From JBLHHI01 sp047614125 (GTDB taxonomy: Bacteria; Bacteroidota; Bacteroidia; NS11-12g; UBA9320), in assembly GCA_047614125.1 (NCBI GenBank), contig JBLHHI010000033.1:1-28803 (forward strand): a stretch of DNA of 28,803 bases, written 5' to 3'. Positions 22,240 through 28,680 of the stretch are shown here, piece after piece (within the stretch, counting starts at the first letter, position 1; each line of letters opens with the position of its first letter). The notes beneath the pieces were generated by a model. The model worked only from the letters and a program-made list of their open reading frames with translations, was not told the origin of the DNA and searched no databases. The position numbers were made by a program, and so were the translations under genes.

Positions 22240-24507
22240 TTAATTGTTTTTGATAATTTTCTTAACCATCGACCTATTTGCTGCTTTGATCTGAATAACA
22301 TAAATTCCATCGACAAGATTGTTCAAATCTACTTCAAATTCGGATGAATCCATGTAGCTTTTATTTCGAACCAGATGACCAGTGCTATTAAAGATGTTAA
22401 CGACAAACTCGCTTGAATTGCCTAAAACGATTACAGTAAACAATCCCGTACTTGGATTCGGGAATATTTGAAAATCAATTTCTTCAAGGTTTTTTATGTG
22501 AAATGGATTCCGCTTGTTAAACTGACCTACGGTGCAAATTTCATCTGTAGGATTCAGAATATAAATAGTCTTTACTACAACAAATGTATCTGAACTACCA
22601 ATTCCAGTTACCGTCACATCATAAAAACCAGGTTGTTCTACAAAATGCGTAATCGAAATAGTGCTATCTTCAGTTGAATAAGTTACCCCCACAGAAGCGT
22701 CCCATGTGTAAGTTAGTTCCTCTTCTCCAGTAAAGGTTGCAAAAAGCTCTAGAGAGTCCAAATCCGCCAAAGGAACATATATTTTTCCGTTAGGAATCAT
22801 ACCCATACATTCTCCAATATCTTCACCTACACCAACAGCATGCCACGCTCGCGCGACTGCCTTATATTCATAGGAACACTTGCCATAGAGCCTCCAAGCC
22901 GCATTTAAACAGGCCTGTCGAGTACCAGTGAAATCAGTCATACTACCTATCGATGTCATAGTAGAAAAGAAAATCTTTTCAGCCTTTTCAAACCCAATGC
23001 CAAATGCTTCAACCTCAGTTATCGAATGTTCACCACCTTCGACTAACAGTTGAAAACATTTAGCAAGAATACCAGAATTAATGTGCACTCCACCATCATC
23101 ATTATTGAAATTTGTAGGATCTGCAAAATTCCCATCTAAAAGCTGAGTCGGGTCATACATAATCGCCTGATCAGGTGCACCGTTTACATCTGCGATGCCT
23201 GTTTCCATATTTCGAATAGCTAAACCAGCATGATCGTCTTCAAACATATCCCATTCATATGTGCCCCCTTTTGCATGGCGTTCTACTGCTGTTCCAAATA
23301 CATCACCAAAACCTTCAGCAATAGCGCCATTTTCACCCCTATTAGTCAAACCCGAGTTTACCGATGAAATCCAATGAGAATATTCATGCCCAACCACATC
23401 GATAGAATTAAATGCTTCAGAACTATTAAAGGCTAGTCCAAAAATCATATAACAGTAACTTCTTGAGTCATCAAAGCCTGAGATGCCATTAAGATTATCA
23501 ATAACATGAATTCTCACTTTCTCTGTTGATCCACTTGGGCCATGTAGGTTATGTATACTTGAAAAGTAATCATGAGCCCAGTTTGCAGCCCAATGAACAG
23601 TTGTCGCAGCTTGATGATCTGTTCCCCAATTTGTGCCTACATGAGTGGTATTAGAAACCCTAGTCCAATGATTATGTACCCCGAATGCGTTAAATGATGT
23701 TTCTTTAGTTTCAATATTATCAGCGCAATTTTTTAGTTGATACTTGTTAAAAATTATTTGATCAGTTTGAAGGGTAGCTTGTGCTCCATTATGTTCGGTT
23801 TGACAGTCTGCTGTTGTATTACTACACAGATGCATGGTTCTTTCAGCTCCAATTATGGAATCTGATAGAGCATCAACGTAAATGTTGTAGCCAAGTGGCA
23901 AGGTGTCTATTGCAATCATATTGAAAAACCAGCACATTCTGAGATCATCAGATTCAATCGGTGCATAATATACTAGTTCCCCTGGCGGCAAGTAAGTCGC
24001 TGTCGAGTCATTCTCCTCAGACCTAAGATAGTTTTGCCAAGTTGTGTCTTGCCATGCAAAAGTCGCAGTGTCAGCAAAAAAATCCATTGCTGTTCCGGAA
24101 GCAACTTCCGCACTTATTGCAAATGAATCAAGTAAATCTAAACTATCTCGTAAATCATGCAACAAGGTGTAAATCCTATTATGATGTGTAATAACTCTTG
24201 CATCATGCCCAACAACCCGATATCCCTTATGGTATTGACCGTAACGATAATAGGTAAAACCAAAGGTGTCAGTAAACGCATAATCCTCATAGTAAATATT
24301 CCCCTTTCGAGGAAAACTGTCAAATGCGCTTAAGCTAAATGCTTCTTTATGTTTAGTTATGAAACTATCCGCAGGGCCACATATTAATGTGTCCTCAAAG
24401 CTAAAATAATCATTACCAACTTTGAAATCATCCAATGAACCTGATTGAGCTTTCAAGTGAAGAAAGGCAAAAACTAATGCACAGGATGTGAAAATTAACT
24501 TTTTCAT
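22240..24507 (-). CDS. secreted M4 (thermolysin-like) metalloprotease with T9SS sorting domain
   Basis: A 755-residue secreted zinc protease. The signal peptide is 1-20 (ending HLKA). An N-terminal FTP/PepSY-type propeptide region spans about 60-220. The M4 catalytic domain spans about 265-560: zinc ligands His374 and His378 in HEYSH with general base Glu375, third ligand Glu398 in AIAEGFGD, and the catalytic histidine His475 in DGGVHINSGI. All core residues are present, so activity is likely. A PKD-like beta domain follows (about 590-655). The C-terminal T9SS type A sorting domain starts near 675 with FPNPSTGLF and ends KKIIKNN. It probably degrades extracellular protein for nutrition or attack. 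It is cotranscribed with the barrel gene downstream. A 21-base inverted repeat lies 43 bases upstream of its start. Confidence 0.92.
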   Translation of the reverse strand: MKKLIFTSCALVFAFLHLKAQSGSLDDFKVGNDYFSFEDTLICGPADSFITKHKEAFSLSAFDSFPRKGNIYYEDYAFTDTFGFTYYRYGQYHKGYRVVGHDARVITHHNRIYTLLHDLRDSLDLLDSFAISAEVASGTAMDFFADTATFAWQDTTWQNYLRSEENDSTATYLPPGELVYYAPIESDDLRMCWFFNMIAIDTLPLGYNIYVDALSDSIIGAERTMHLCSNTTADCQTEHNGAQATLQTDQIIFNKYQLKNCADNIETKETSFNAFGVHNHWTRVSNTTHVGTNWGTDHQAATTVHWAANWAHDYFSSIHNLHGPSGSTEKVRIHVIDNLNGISGFDDSRSYCYMIFGLAFNSSEAFNSIDVVGHEYSHWISSVNSGLTNRGENGAIAEGFGDVFGTAVERHAKGGTYEWDMFEDDHAGLAIRNMETGIADVNGAPDQAIMYDPTQLLDGNFADPTNFNNDDGGVHINSGILAKCFQLLVEGGEHSITEVEAFGIGFEKAEKIFFSTMTSIGSMTDFTGTRQACLNAAWRLYGKCSYEYKAVARAWHAVGVGEDIGECMGMIPNGKIYVPLADLDSLELFATFTGEEELTYTWDASVGVTYSTEDSTISITHFVEQPGFYDVTVTGIGSSDTFVVVKTIYILNPTDEICTVGQFNKRNPFHIKNLEEIDFQIFPNPSTGLFTVIVLGNSSEFVVNIFNSTGHLVRNKSYMDSSEFEVDLNNLVDGIYVIQIKAANRSMVKKIIKNN

Positions 24508-24549
24508 TTAGATATAATTAATGTTACTAGAGGAAGGGATTGTTTCTAC

Positions 24550-24570
24550 CGTTTTAACCTCCTTAAAACG
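24550..24570. promoter_or_regulatory. inverted repeat upstream of the M4 protease operon
   Basis: CGTTTTAA and TTAAAACG form perfect 8-bp arms around CCTCC, 43-63 bases before the protease ATG. Position and symmetry fit an operator or a short transcript hairpin. The rest of 24508-24830 is A+T-rich with no supported gene. Confidence 0.4.
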
Positions 24571-24830
24571 ATTGTCCAAAATTAAAAGTAATAAATTTTC
24601 AAAGTGTACTCAAATAGATACAACCTCAATAATCTATTAAATCAAAGAACGAGAGGGATAACAATCTTGTCCTAAATAATTTTTACGAGTTAGTGTTTCT
24701 ATGCTTTGTGAATAGGCAAATAATAATCTATTTGCGGTTTAGAACCCCTTGCATAAGTTTTGGCGGTCATGTAAGAGTCCAGATTGTATCTAAGAAGATA
24801 AACAGATTACTTGTCGAAGACTTCACCGCC

Positions 24831-24854
24831 CTGGTTGGTGTTATCACCAACCAG
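24831..24854 (-). repeat. REP-like hairpin, copy 5, downstream of RAYT
   Basis: Arms CTGGTTGGTG and CACCAACCAG around TTAT on the plus strand. On the minus strand it has the standard ATAA loop followed by GGCG. It lies 22 bases after the RAYT stop, in the opposite orientation to the upstream copies, so the transposase gene is bracketed by inverted REPs. Confidence 0.85.
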
Positions 24855-24876
24855 TATTTCTGCAAATACGTATAAC

Positions 24877-25410
24877 TTAGTCGCCAATATAAAAATTGGT
24901 CAAAAAGTTCCATTGTGTTTGGCCTGTTGAATATAATGATGCAGAAGAATAGGGATAATCTTCTTTTATATCGGCAAGCCTCCACTTCCCTGAAATTGGA
25001 TTATTGTGTATATAATTTAACTTTTGTTCGAATACGGAAATGGAGTACAATTGAATCGATAAGGACCGCCGTTGCCAAATCTGATGTTTTCGGTCTTTTA
25101 AATCTACCCTAAACTTTAGCAATTCACTCGGGTGATTTTGCATCATGTCGAGTCGCATTTGCTGCGAAGTATACTTTAAAAAATCTCGTTGGATTTGAGC
25201 TTTAGTATGCGGCTGAAGAATATCCCATATTACGTGAAGGTGATTGGGCATAATTACAAAACCATATATCCTAACACGGTTATCTTTAACAAGAAATGCT
25301 AGGCTATCGGTTATTATCTTTTTGTATTGATCTCTGTTCAAGAGGCAATACCAGCTTTTAACAGTTGCCGTAAAGAAGTAACATGATTCTGAATTTATTC
25401 GGGCGAGCAT
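24877..25410 (-). CDS. REP-associated tyrosine transposase (RAYT, Y1_Tnp family)
   Basis: A 177-residue member of the IS200/IS605-related Y1 HUH transposase family. The HUH motif is NHLHVIW with His57 and His59 inside YGFVIMPNHLHVI. Other family features are the N-terminal CYFFTATVKSWYCLL (10-24), the RDFLKYTSQQ helix (75-84) and the C-terminal KLNYIHNNPISGKW...DYPYSSASLY. Such enzymes cut and join single-stranded palindromic sequences; RAYTs act on REP hairpins. Tyr80 in FLKYTSQQ is a candidate nucleophile, but many relatives have Phe there, so I am not sure which tyrosine acts. The gene is flanked by REP-like hairpins on both sides, and an array of three repeats carrying its own first 20 bases lies upstream. 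A 14-codon frame (25419-25463) precedes the start by 8 bases. Confidence 0.88.
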   Translation of the reverse strand: MLARINSESCYFFTATVKSWYCLLNRDQYKKIITDSLAFLVKDNRVRIYGFVIMPNHLHVIWDILQPHTKAQIQRDFLKYTSQQMRLDMMQNHPSELLKFRVDLKDRKHQIWQRRSLSIQLYSISVFEQKLNYIHNNPISGKWRLADIKEDYPYSSASLYSTGQTQWNFLTNFYIGD

Positions 25411-25439
25411 AATTTGGTTTATTGTTGTTTTGTGGTTTG

Positions 25440-25463
25440 ATGGTTGGTGATAACACCAACCAT
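25440..25463 (+). repeat. REP-like hairpin, copy 6
   Basis: Perfect 10-bp arms ATGGTTGGTG and CACCAACCAT around ATAA, then GGCG. It lies 29 bases upstream of the RAYT start. Confidence 0.85.
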
Positions 25464-25519
25464 GGCGTCAGAATTTATTTGAGCAAGCATAAGCTGGTTT
25501 ATTATTGATTTGTGGTTTG

Positions 25520-25543
25520 ATGGTTGGTGATAACACCAACCAT
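25520..25543 (+). repeat. REP-like hairpin, copy 7
   Basis: Same sequence as copy 6 (arms ATGGTTGGTG and CACCAACCAT, loop ATAA), followed by GGCGGCG. Confidence 0.85.
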
Positions 25544-25595
25544 GGCGGCGTGACTCTGAATTTATTCGGGCGAGCATAATTTGGTAATGGTTTAG

Positions 25596-25619
25596 GTGGT
25601 TGGTGAGAACACCAACCAC
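25596..25619 (+). repeat. REP-like hairpin, copy 8
   Basis: Arms GTGGTTGGTG and CACCAACCAC with loop AGAA in place of ATAA, then GGCG. The loop is the only variable part. Confidence 0.85.
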
Positions 25620-25638
25620 GGCGGAAGAAATTATTTGT

Positions 25639-25668
25639 CAACTTCAGCTTCAGCTTCAACTTCAACTT
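25639..25668 (-). repeat. hexamer tract downstream of comM/yifB
   Basis: On the minus strand, about five units of AAGTTG/AAGCTG, following the intact gene's stop codon and its hairpin. Confidence 0.75.
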
Positions 25669-25676
25669 GTGGTATA

Positions 25677-25691
25677 ACGGATGCAATCCGT
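25677..25691. repeat. ACGGAT/ATCCGT hairpin after comM/yifB
   Basis: 6-bp arms around GCA, 6 bases after the stop codon of the intact gene on the minus strand. It marks the left edge of the 512-bp direct repeat B (25677-26188). Confidence 0.7.
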
Positions 25692-25697
25692 CTCTAC

Positions 25698-27236
25698 CTA
25701 AACGCCCCAATTCTCCCGATCTAAACTACGGTATTGAATGGCTTCTGCTAAATGCTCAATTTCAATGTTTTGTGAGCCAGATAAATCAGCAATGGTGCGG
25801 CTCACTTTTAAGATACGATCATACGCTCGGGCGCTCAAGTTAAGTTTATTCATGGCAGTTTTAAGCAAGGTGGTTCCGGCTTTGTCGATGGTGCAAAATG
25901 CCCGAATGTGGTTGGAACTCATTTGCGAGTTATTGTATACCCCATCCACTTCTTCAAAACGGTGCTCTTGAATGATGCGCGCTTGTATTACTCGCTCACG
26001 TACCGCATCGCTTCGCTCCGAATCTCCCTTTCCTGCCAGCTCATCAAAGTTAACGGGGGTAACTTCAATCTGAATATCAATGCGATCCAACAAAGGGCCG
26101 GATATTCTGCTCAGGTATTTTTGCACCATGCCCGGCGCGCAAACACAGTCTTTTTCTGGATGGTTGAAGAAGCCACAGGGGCAAGGATTCATACTGGCCA
26201 CCAACATAAAGGTAGCTGGGTAATCAACGGTAAAACGAGCACGAGATATCGTTACGCAGCGGTCTTCCAAGGGTTGACGCATTACTTCTAATACGGTGCG
26301 CTTAAACTCGGGTAGTTCGTCTAAAAACAACACTCCGTTGTGTGCCAATGAAATTTCTCCAGGCTGTGGATTGTTGCCCCCTCCTACTAATGCAACGTCG
26401 CTTATGGTGTGGTGCGGACTTCGGAAGGGTCGTTGTGCCACCAAGGCGGCATTGGATCCCAACCGCCCGGCTACGGAGTGAATTTTTGTTGTTTCGAGGG
26501 CTTCGAATAAGTTGAGCGGCGGAAGGATGGTGGGCAATCGTTTGGCCAACATGGTCTTTCCCGCTCCGGGAGGTCCAATTAAAATTAAATTATGCCCTCC
26601 GGCAGCAGCTACTTCCATCGATCGTTTAATGTTCGCTTGACCTTTTACATCCGAGAAGTCCATCGAAAAATTACTGGTATTAATGGCAAATTCTTCTCGT
26701 GGATCAACAAACTCAGGTTCGAGGGAAATGGCCTTGTTTAAAAAATCGCAAACCTCCGTGATGTTGTTCATTCCATACACTTCTATGTCTTTAACCATGG
26801 CGGCTTCGCGAGCATTGGCTTTGGGAACGATCATTCCCTTAAATCCATCTTTAAGCGCCTGAATGGCAATGGGTAAGGCCCCTTTAATGGGAAGCAAGCT
26901 GCCATCCAAGCTCAACTCGCCCATAATCAAGTAATCATCCAACTGATCGCTAAATACTTGTTCGGAAGCGGCCAAAATGCCAACGGCGATGGATAAATCG
27001 TAGGCCGAGCCCTCTTTTTTGATGTCGGCCGGAGCCATGTTTACAATGATGCCGTTGCGGGGCATGTGCAGCCTGTTGTTCTTAAAAGCGGTGTGGATGC
27101 GCATTTGACTTTCCTTTACCGCATTGTCGGGCAAGCCAACGATGTACATCTTTTTTCCCTTGCCAATGTTTACTTCAATGGTGATTTTAAAGGCGTTGAT
27201 GCCATAAACGGCACTGCCATAGGTTTTAACTAACAT
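25698..27236 (-). CDS. comM: YifB/ComM family Mg-chelatase-like AAA+ ATPase
   Basis: A 512-residue protein of the YifB/ComM family. It has an N-terminal Lon-protease-like/ChlI domain (about 20-140), the Walker A motif GPPGAGKT at 221-228, the AAA+ core with Walker B-like LFLDELPEF, a cysteine cluster (CPCGFFNHPEKDCVCAPG) and a C-terminal Mg-chelatase-type domain with the arginine-finger region. ComM is a hexameric helicase that drives branch migration during natural transformation in other bacteria; that role here is inferred from the family. The frame opens 32 codons earlier, but similarity starts at MLVKTYGSAVYG, so I chose the ATG at 27236. Its last 512 bases, including the stop and trailing hairpin, are duplicated at 20540-21051. 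Confidence 0.92.
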   Translation of the reverse strand: MLVKTYGSAVYGINAFKITIEVNIGKGKKMYIVGLPDNAVKESQMRIHTAFKNNRLHMPRNGIIVNMAPADIKKEGSAYDLSIAVGILAASEQVFSDQLDDYLIMGELSLDGSLLPIKGALPIAIQALKDGFKGMIVPKANAREAAMVKDIEVYGMNNITEVCDFLNKAISLEPEFVDPREEFAINTSNFSMDFSDVKGQANIKRSMEVAAAGGHNLILIGPPGAGKTMLAKRLPTILPPLNLFEALETTKIHSVAGRLGSNAALVAQRPFRSPHHTISDVALVGGGNNPQPGEISLAHNGVLFLDELPEFKRTVLEVMRQPLEDRCVTISRARFTVDYPATFMLVASMNPCPCGFFNHPEKDCVCAPGMVQKYLSRISGPLLDRIDIQIEVTPVNFDELAGKGDSERSDAVRERVIQARIIQEHRFEEVDGVYNNSQMSSNHIRAFCTIDKAGTTLLKTAMNKLNLSARAYDRILKVSRTIADLSGSQNIEIEHLAEAIQYRSLDRENWGV

Positions 27237-27265
27237 GATTTGTATTTTTAGAATGGTTATTTTGG

Positions 27266-27273
27266 TAAGTTTG
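27266..27273 (+). promoter_or_regulatory. promoter -7 box of the DUF2147 gene
   Basis: TAAGTTTG, a full match to TAnnTTTG, with TTTG at 27239-27242 some 23 bases upstream. It gives a leader of about 28 bases before the ATG at 27308. Confidence 0.45.
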
Positions 27274-27293
27274 CTAAACTCGTTTGGTTCTAA

Positions 27294-27301
27294 CAAAAAT
27301 A
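27294..27301 (-). promoter_or_regulatory. possible promoter -7 box of comM/yifB
   Basis: The minus strand reads TATTTTTG, a match to TAnnTTTG, about 57 bases before the comM ATG. It overlaps the divergent promoter region of the DUF2147 gene. Confidence 0.4.
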
Positions 27302-27307
27302 AACAAA

Positions 27308-27775
27308 ATGAAAAACATCCTATTAATCGCACTTGCTATAATGTTTTTTAGTTCTTTTACAAGCAGCACGCTTCATGTTCAATCAAGCTCTGCTGATGTG
27401 CTTGGGGTTTATTTCAATGCCGAAAAAGATGCAAAAATCCAAATTTACCTTGCATCGAATAATAAATATGCCGGCAAGGTGCTTTGGATGAGCGAACCGA
27501 AAGATGAAAACAGCGATTATAAAAAAGATGCTAAAAATCCGGATGAGGCGCTTAGAACTCGAACTCGATTAGGGCTTGTTATCCTTGAAAACTTTGTTTT
27601 TGATGCGGATGATGATCGATGGGAGGATGGATCTGTATATGACCCCAAAACCGGCAAGACGTACAGCGGTTATATGAAGTTTGAAGATGGAAACATCGAC
27701 CAGCTTTTTTTACGAGGCTATGTTGCTGGCATACCCCTTTTGGGCCGCACCGCTGAATGGACAAGGGTTAAATAG
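27308..27775 (+). CDS. DUF2147 family exported protein
   Basis: A 155-residue protein with a signal peptide (about 1-21, MKNILLIALAIMFFSSFTSS) and a DUF2147 domain. Typical marks are DVLGVYFNAEKDAKIQIYL, the GKVLWMSEP strand, LGLVILENFVFDADDDRWEDGSVYDPKTGKTYSG and the closing GRTAEWTRV. The family is common in Bacteroidota and Proteobacteria; its biochemical role is not known to me. It is probably periplasmic. The frame extends 8 codons upstream, but the ATG at 27308 begins the signal peptide. One base after its stop codon begins a GACGGAT hairpin followed by a short hexamer tract. Confidence 0.85.
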   Translation: MKNILLIALAIMFFSSFTSSTLHVQSSSADVLGVYFNAEKDAKIQIYLASNNKYAGKVLWMSEPKDENSDYKKDAKNPDEALRTRTRLGLVILENFVFDADDDRWEDGSVYDPKTGKTYSGYMKFEDGNIDQLFLRGYVAGIPLLGRTAEWTRVK

Positions 27776-27776
27776 G

Positions 27777-27812
27777 GACGGATTGCATCCGTCTAAGTTG
27801 AAGCTGAAGCAG
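27777..27812 (+). repeat. composite element: GACGGAT hairpin plus hexamer tract
   Basis: GACGGAT (27777-27783) and ATCCGTC (27787-27793) form a 7-bp stem around TGC, followed by AAGTTGAAGCTGAAGC. The order and orientation relative to the upstream stop codon match the elements after both comM/yifB copies. Confidence 0.7.
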
Positions 27813-28511
27813 GATTCGTTTCCAACATTACATCTTTACTCAAAGACAACACTGGTTCTGTTCTTTTGTCTTTGTTTCTCATTTCGGGCACTTGGCCAAA
27901 CCAACACTGCATTCTTTCACTTTAATAATTTTTGGGATCATGCGGACAATGAGAAGCTTACCAACACATGGATTATTAATGGCGATAATTTTCAATACAC
28001 CAAAGACACTCTTGAAATACCCATTCATATAGCTACTTTCGATTCAACATCTTTCTAATATTCATCAAATTATCCTTTCGACACAAGCATCACGCAATTC
28101 AAACCTGAACAGCTCTATGCCATTCGGTTTATACCTTGCTCTGACTACGACATAGTTTTAAGTGCTGACTCTTCGGTTTCTAGACATGAGCCAGAATTTT
28201 GCTTGATCAATAACCTTAAACAGGACACCATCCCTATTTATTCGGGATATGAGTTTAGAACACTTACGGGGGCAATCGATTGTGGTCAGCCCAAGGAAAT
28301 CTTAGAATCGGCACTTTGTTTAAATACGCGAAGGGAAATATACGTGCCAAGAGATCCATCCAAAATAATTGGTTTTTCTTTGGATGCTCTAAATACTCAT
28401 TTTGAAGATGATGACTGGATGAAATTTAAATTTCAATTCATTGAAAGCGAAAAGCTTAGAACCTATGATGCTGAATCCAATGAATATACAATGTCTATAA
28501 CCGCGGATTGA
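27798..28511 (+). pseudogene. secreted hypothetical protein interrupted by an in-frame stop
   Basis: A continuous reading frame is broken by a single TAA at 28056-28058; the same frame continues to the TGA at 28509-28511. The first part has a signal peptide (TTLVLFFCLCFSFRALGQ) and a soluble domain. The second part continues with FDTSITQFKPEQLYAIRF and ends TMSITAD. No family is recognised. One base change (TAA from CAA) would restore a protein of about 230 residues. There is no ATG before the signal peptide; a TTG at 27798 or 27783 lies inside the composite repeat, so the original start may have been lost when the repeat arrived. I treat the gene as broken, unless the stop is read through or is a sequencing error. 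Confidence 0.65.
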
Positions 28512-28553
28512 CGGTTACCAAAGTTTGATACGGCACCCAAGGTTGAACCATTA

Positions 28554-28573
28554 CCCAAGGTTAAAACCTTGGG
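28554..28573. repeat. CCCAAGGTT/AACCTTGGG hairpin
   Basis: Perfect 9-bp arms around AA. A partial relative (CCCAAGGTT) is found about 20 bases upstream. First of several palindromes after the pseudogene. Confidence 0.7.
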
Positions 28574-28603
28574 CAAAGCGTTTTGGCATGGAATTGTCCA
28601 GCC

Positions 28604-28625
28604 ACCCCGCTCTGAAGAATGGGGT
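28604..28625. repeat. ACCCC/GGGGT hairpin
   Basis: 5-bp arms around GCTCTGAAGAAT. The inner part looks like a decayed longer stem. Confidence 0.45.
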
Positions 28626-28648
28626 TTGCATTCCGTATAGGTCACATG

Positions 28649-28668
28649 CCCGTGGTTGAAACCGTGGG
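28649..28668. repeat. CCCGTGGTT/AACCGTGGG hairpin
   Basis: 9-bp arms with two G-T pairs around GA. Same overall shape as the hairpin at 28554. Confidence 0.55.
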
Positions 28669-28680
28669 TTATTTAATCGT

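Larger units (their letters stand above)
25391..25619 (-). repeat. array of three REP plus RAYT-5'-end units
   Basis: Three tandem units of about 75-85 bp, each with a REP-like hairpin and a copy of the first 20 bases of the RAYT gene including its ATG (minus strand): 25391-25410 (the real start), 25471-25490 and 25558-25577. Spacing between hairpin and ATG copy is about 18-30 bases. The units look like internally deleted derivatives of the transposase locus. Confidence 0.8.

Noticed and set aside
24693..24875. 60-codon plus-strand frame upstream of the protease operon
   Set aside because: It runs into REP copy 5, has no recognisable start context or domain, and is within the range expected by chance.
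25419..25619. 66-codon minus-strand frame across the REP array
   Set aside because: Its translation is just the hairpin repeats read as protein (MVGV.TNH and MLARINS repeated). Only its last 14 codons are discussed, as a possible upstream frame of the RAYT gene.
25391..25619. CRISPR array
   Set aside because: The repeats are spaced about 75-85 bp, are strong hairpins with similar sequence between them (the RAYT 5' end), and the pattern is explained by REP units. No cas genes are present.
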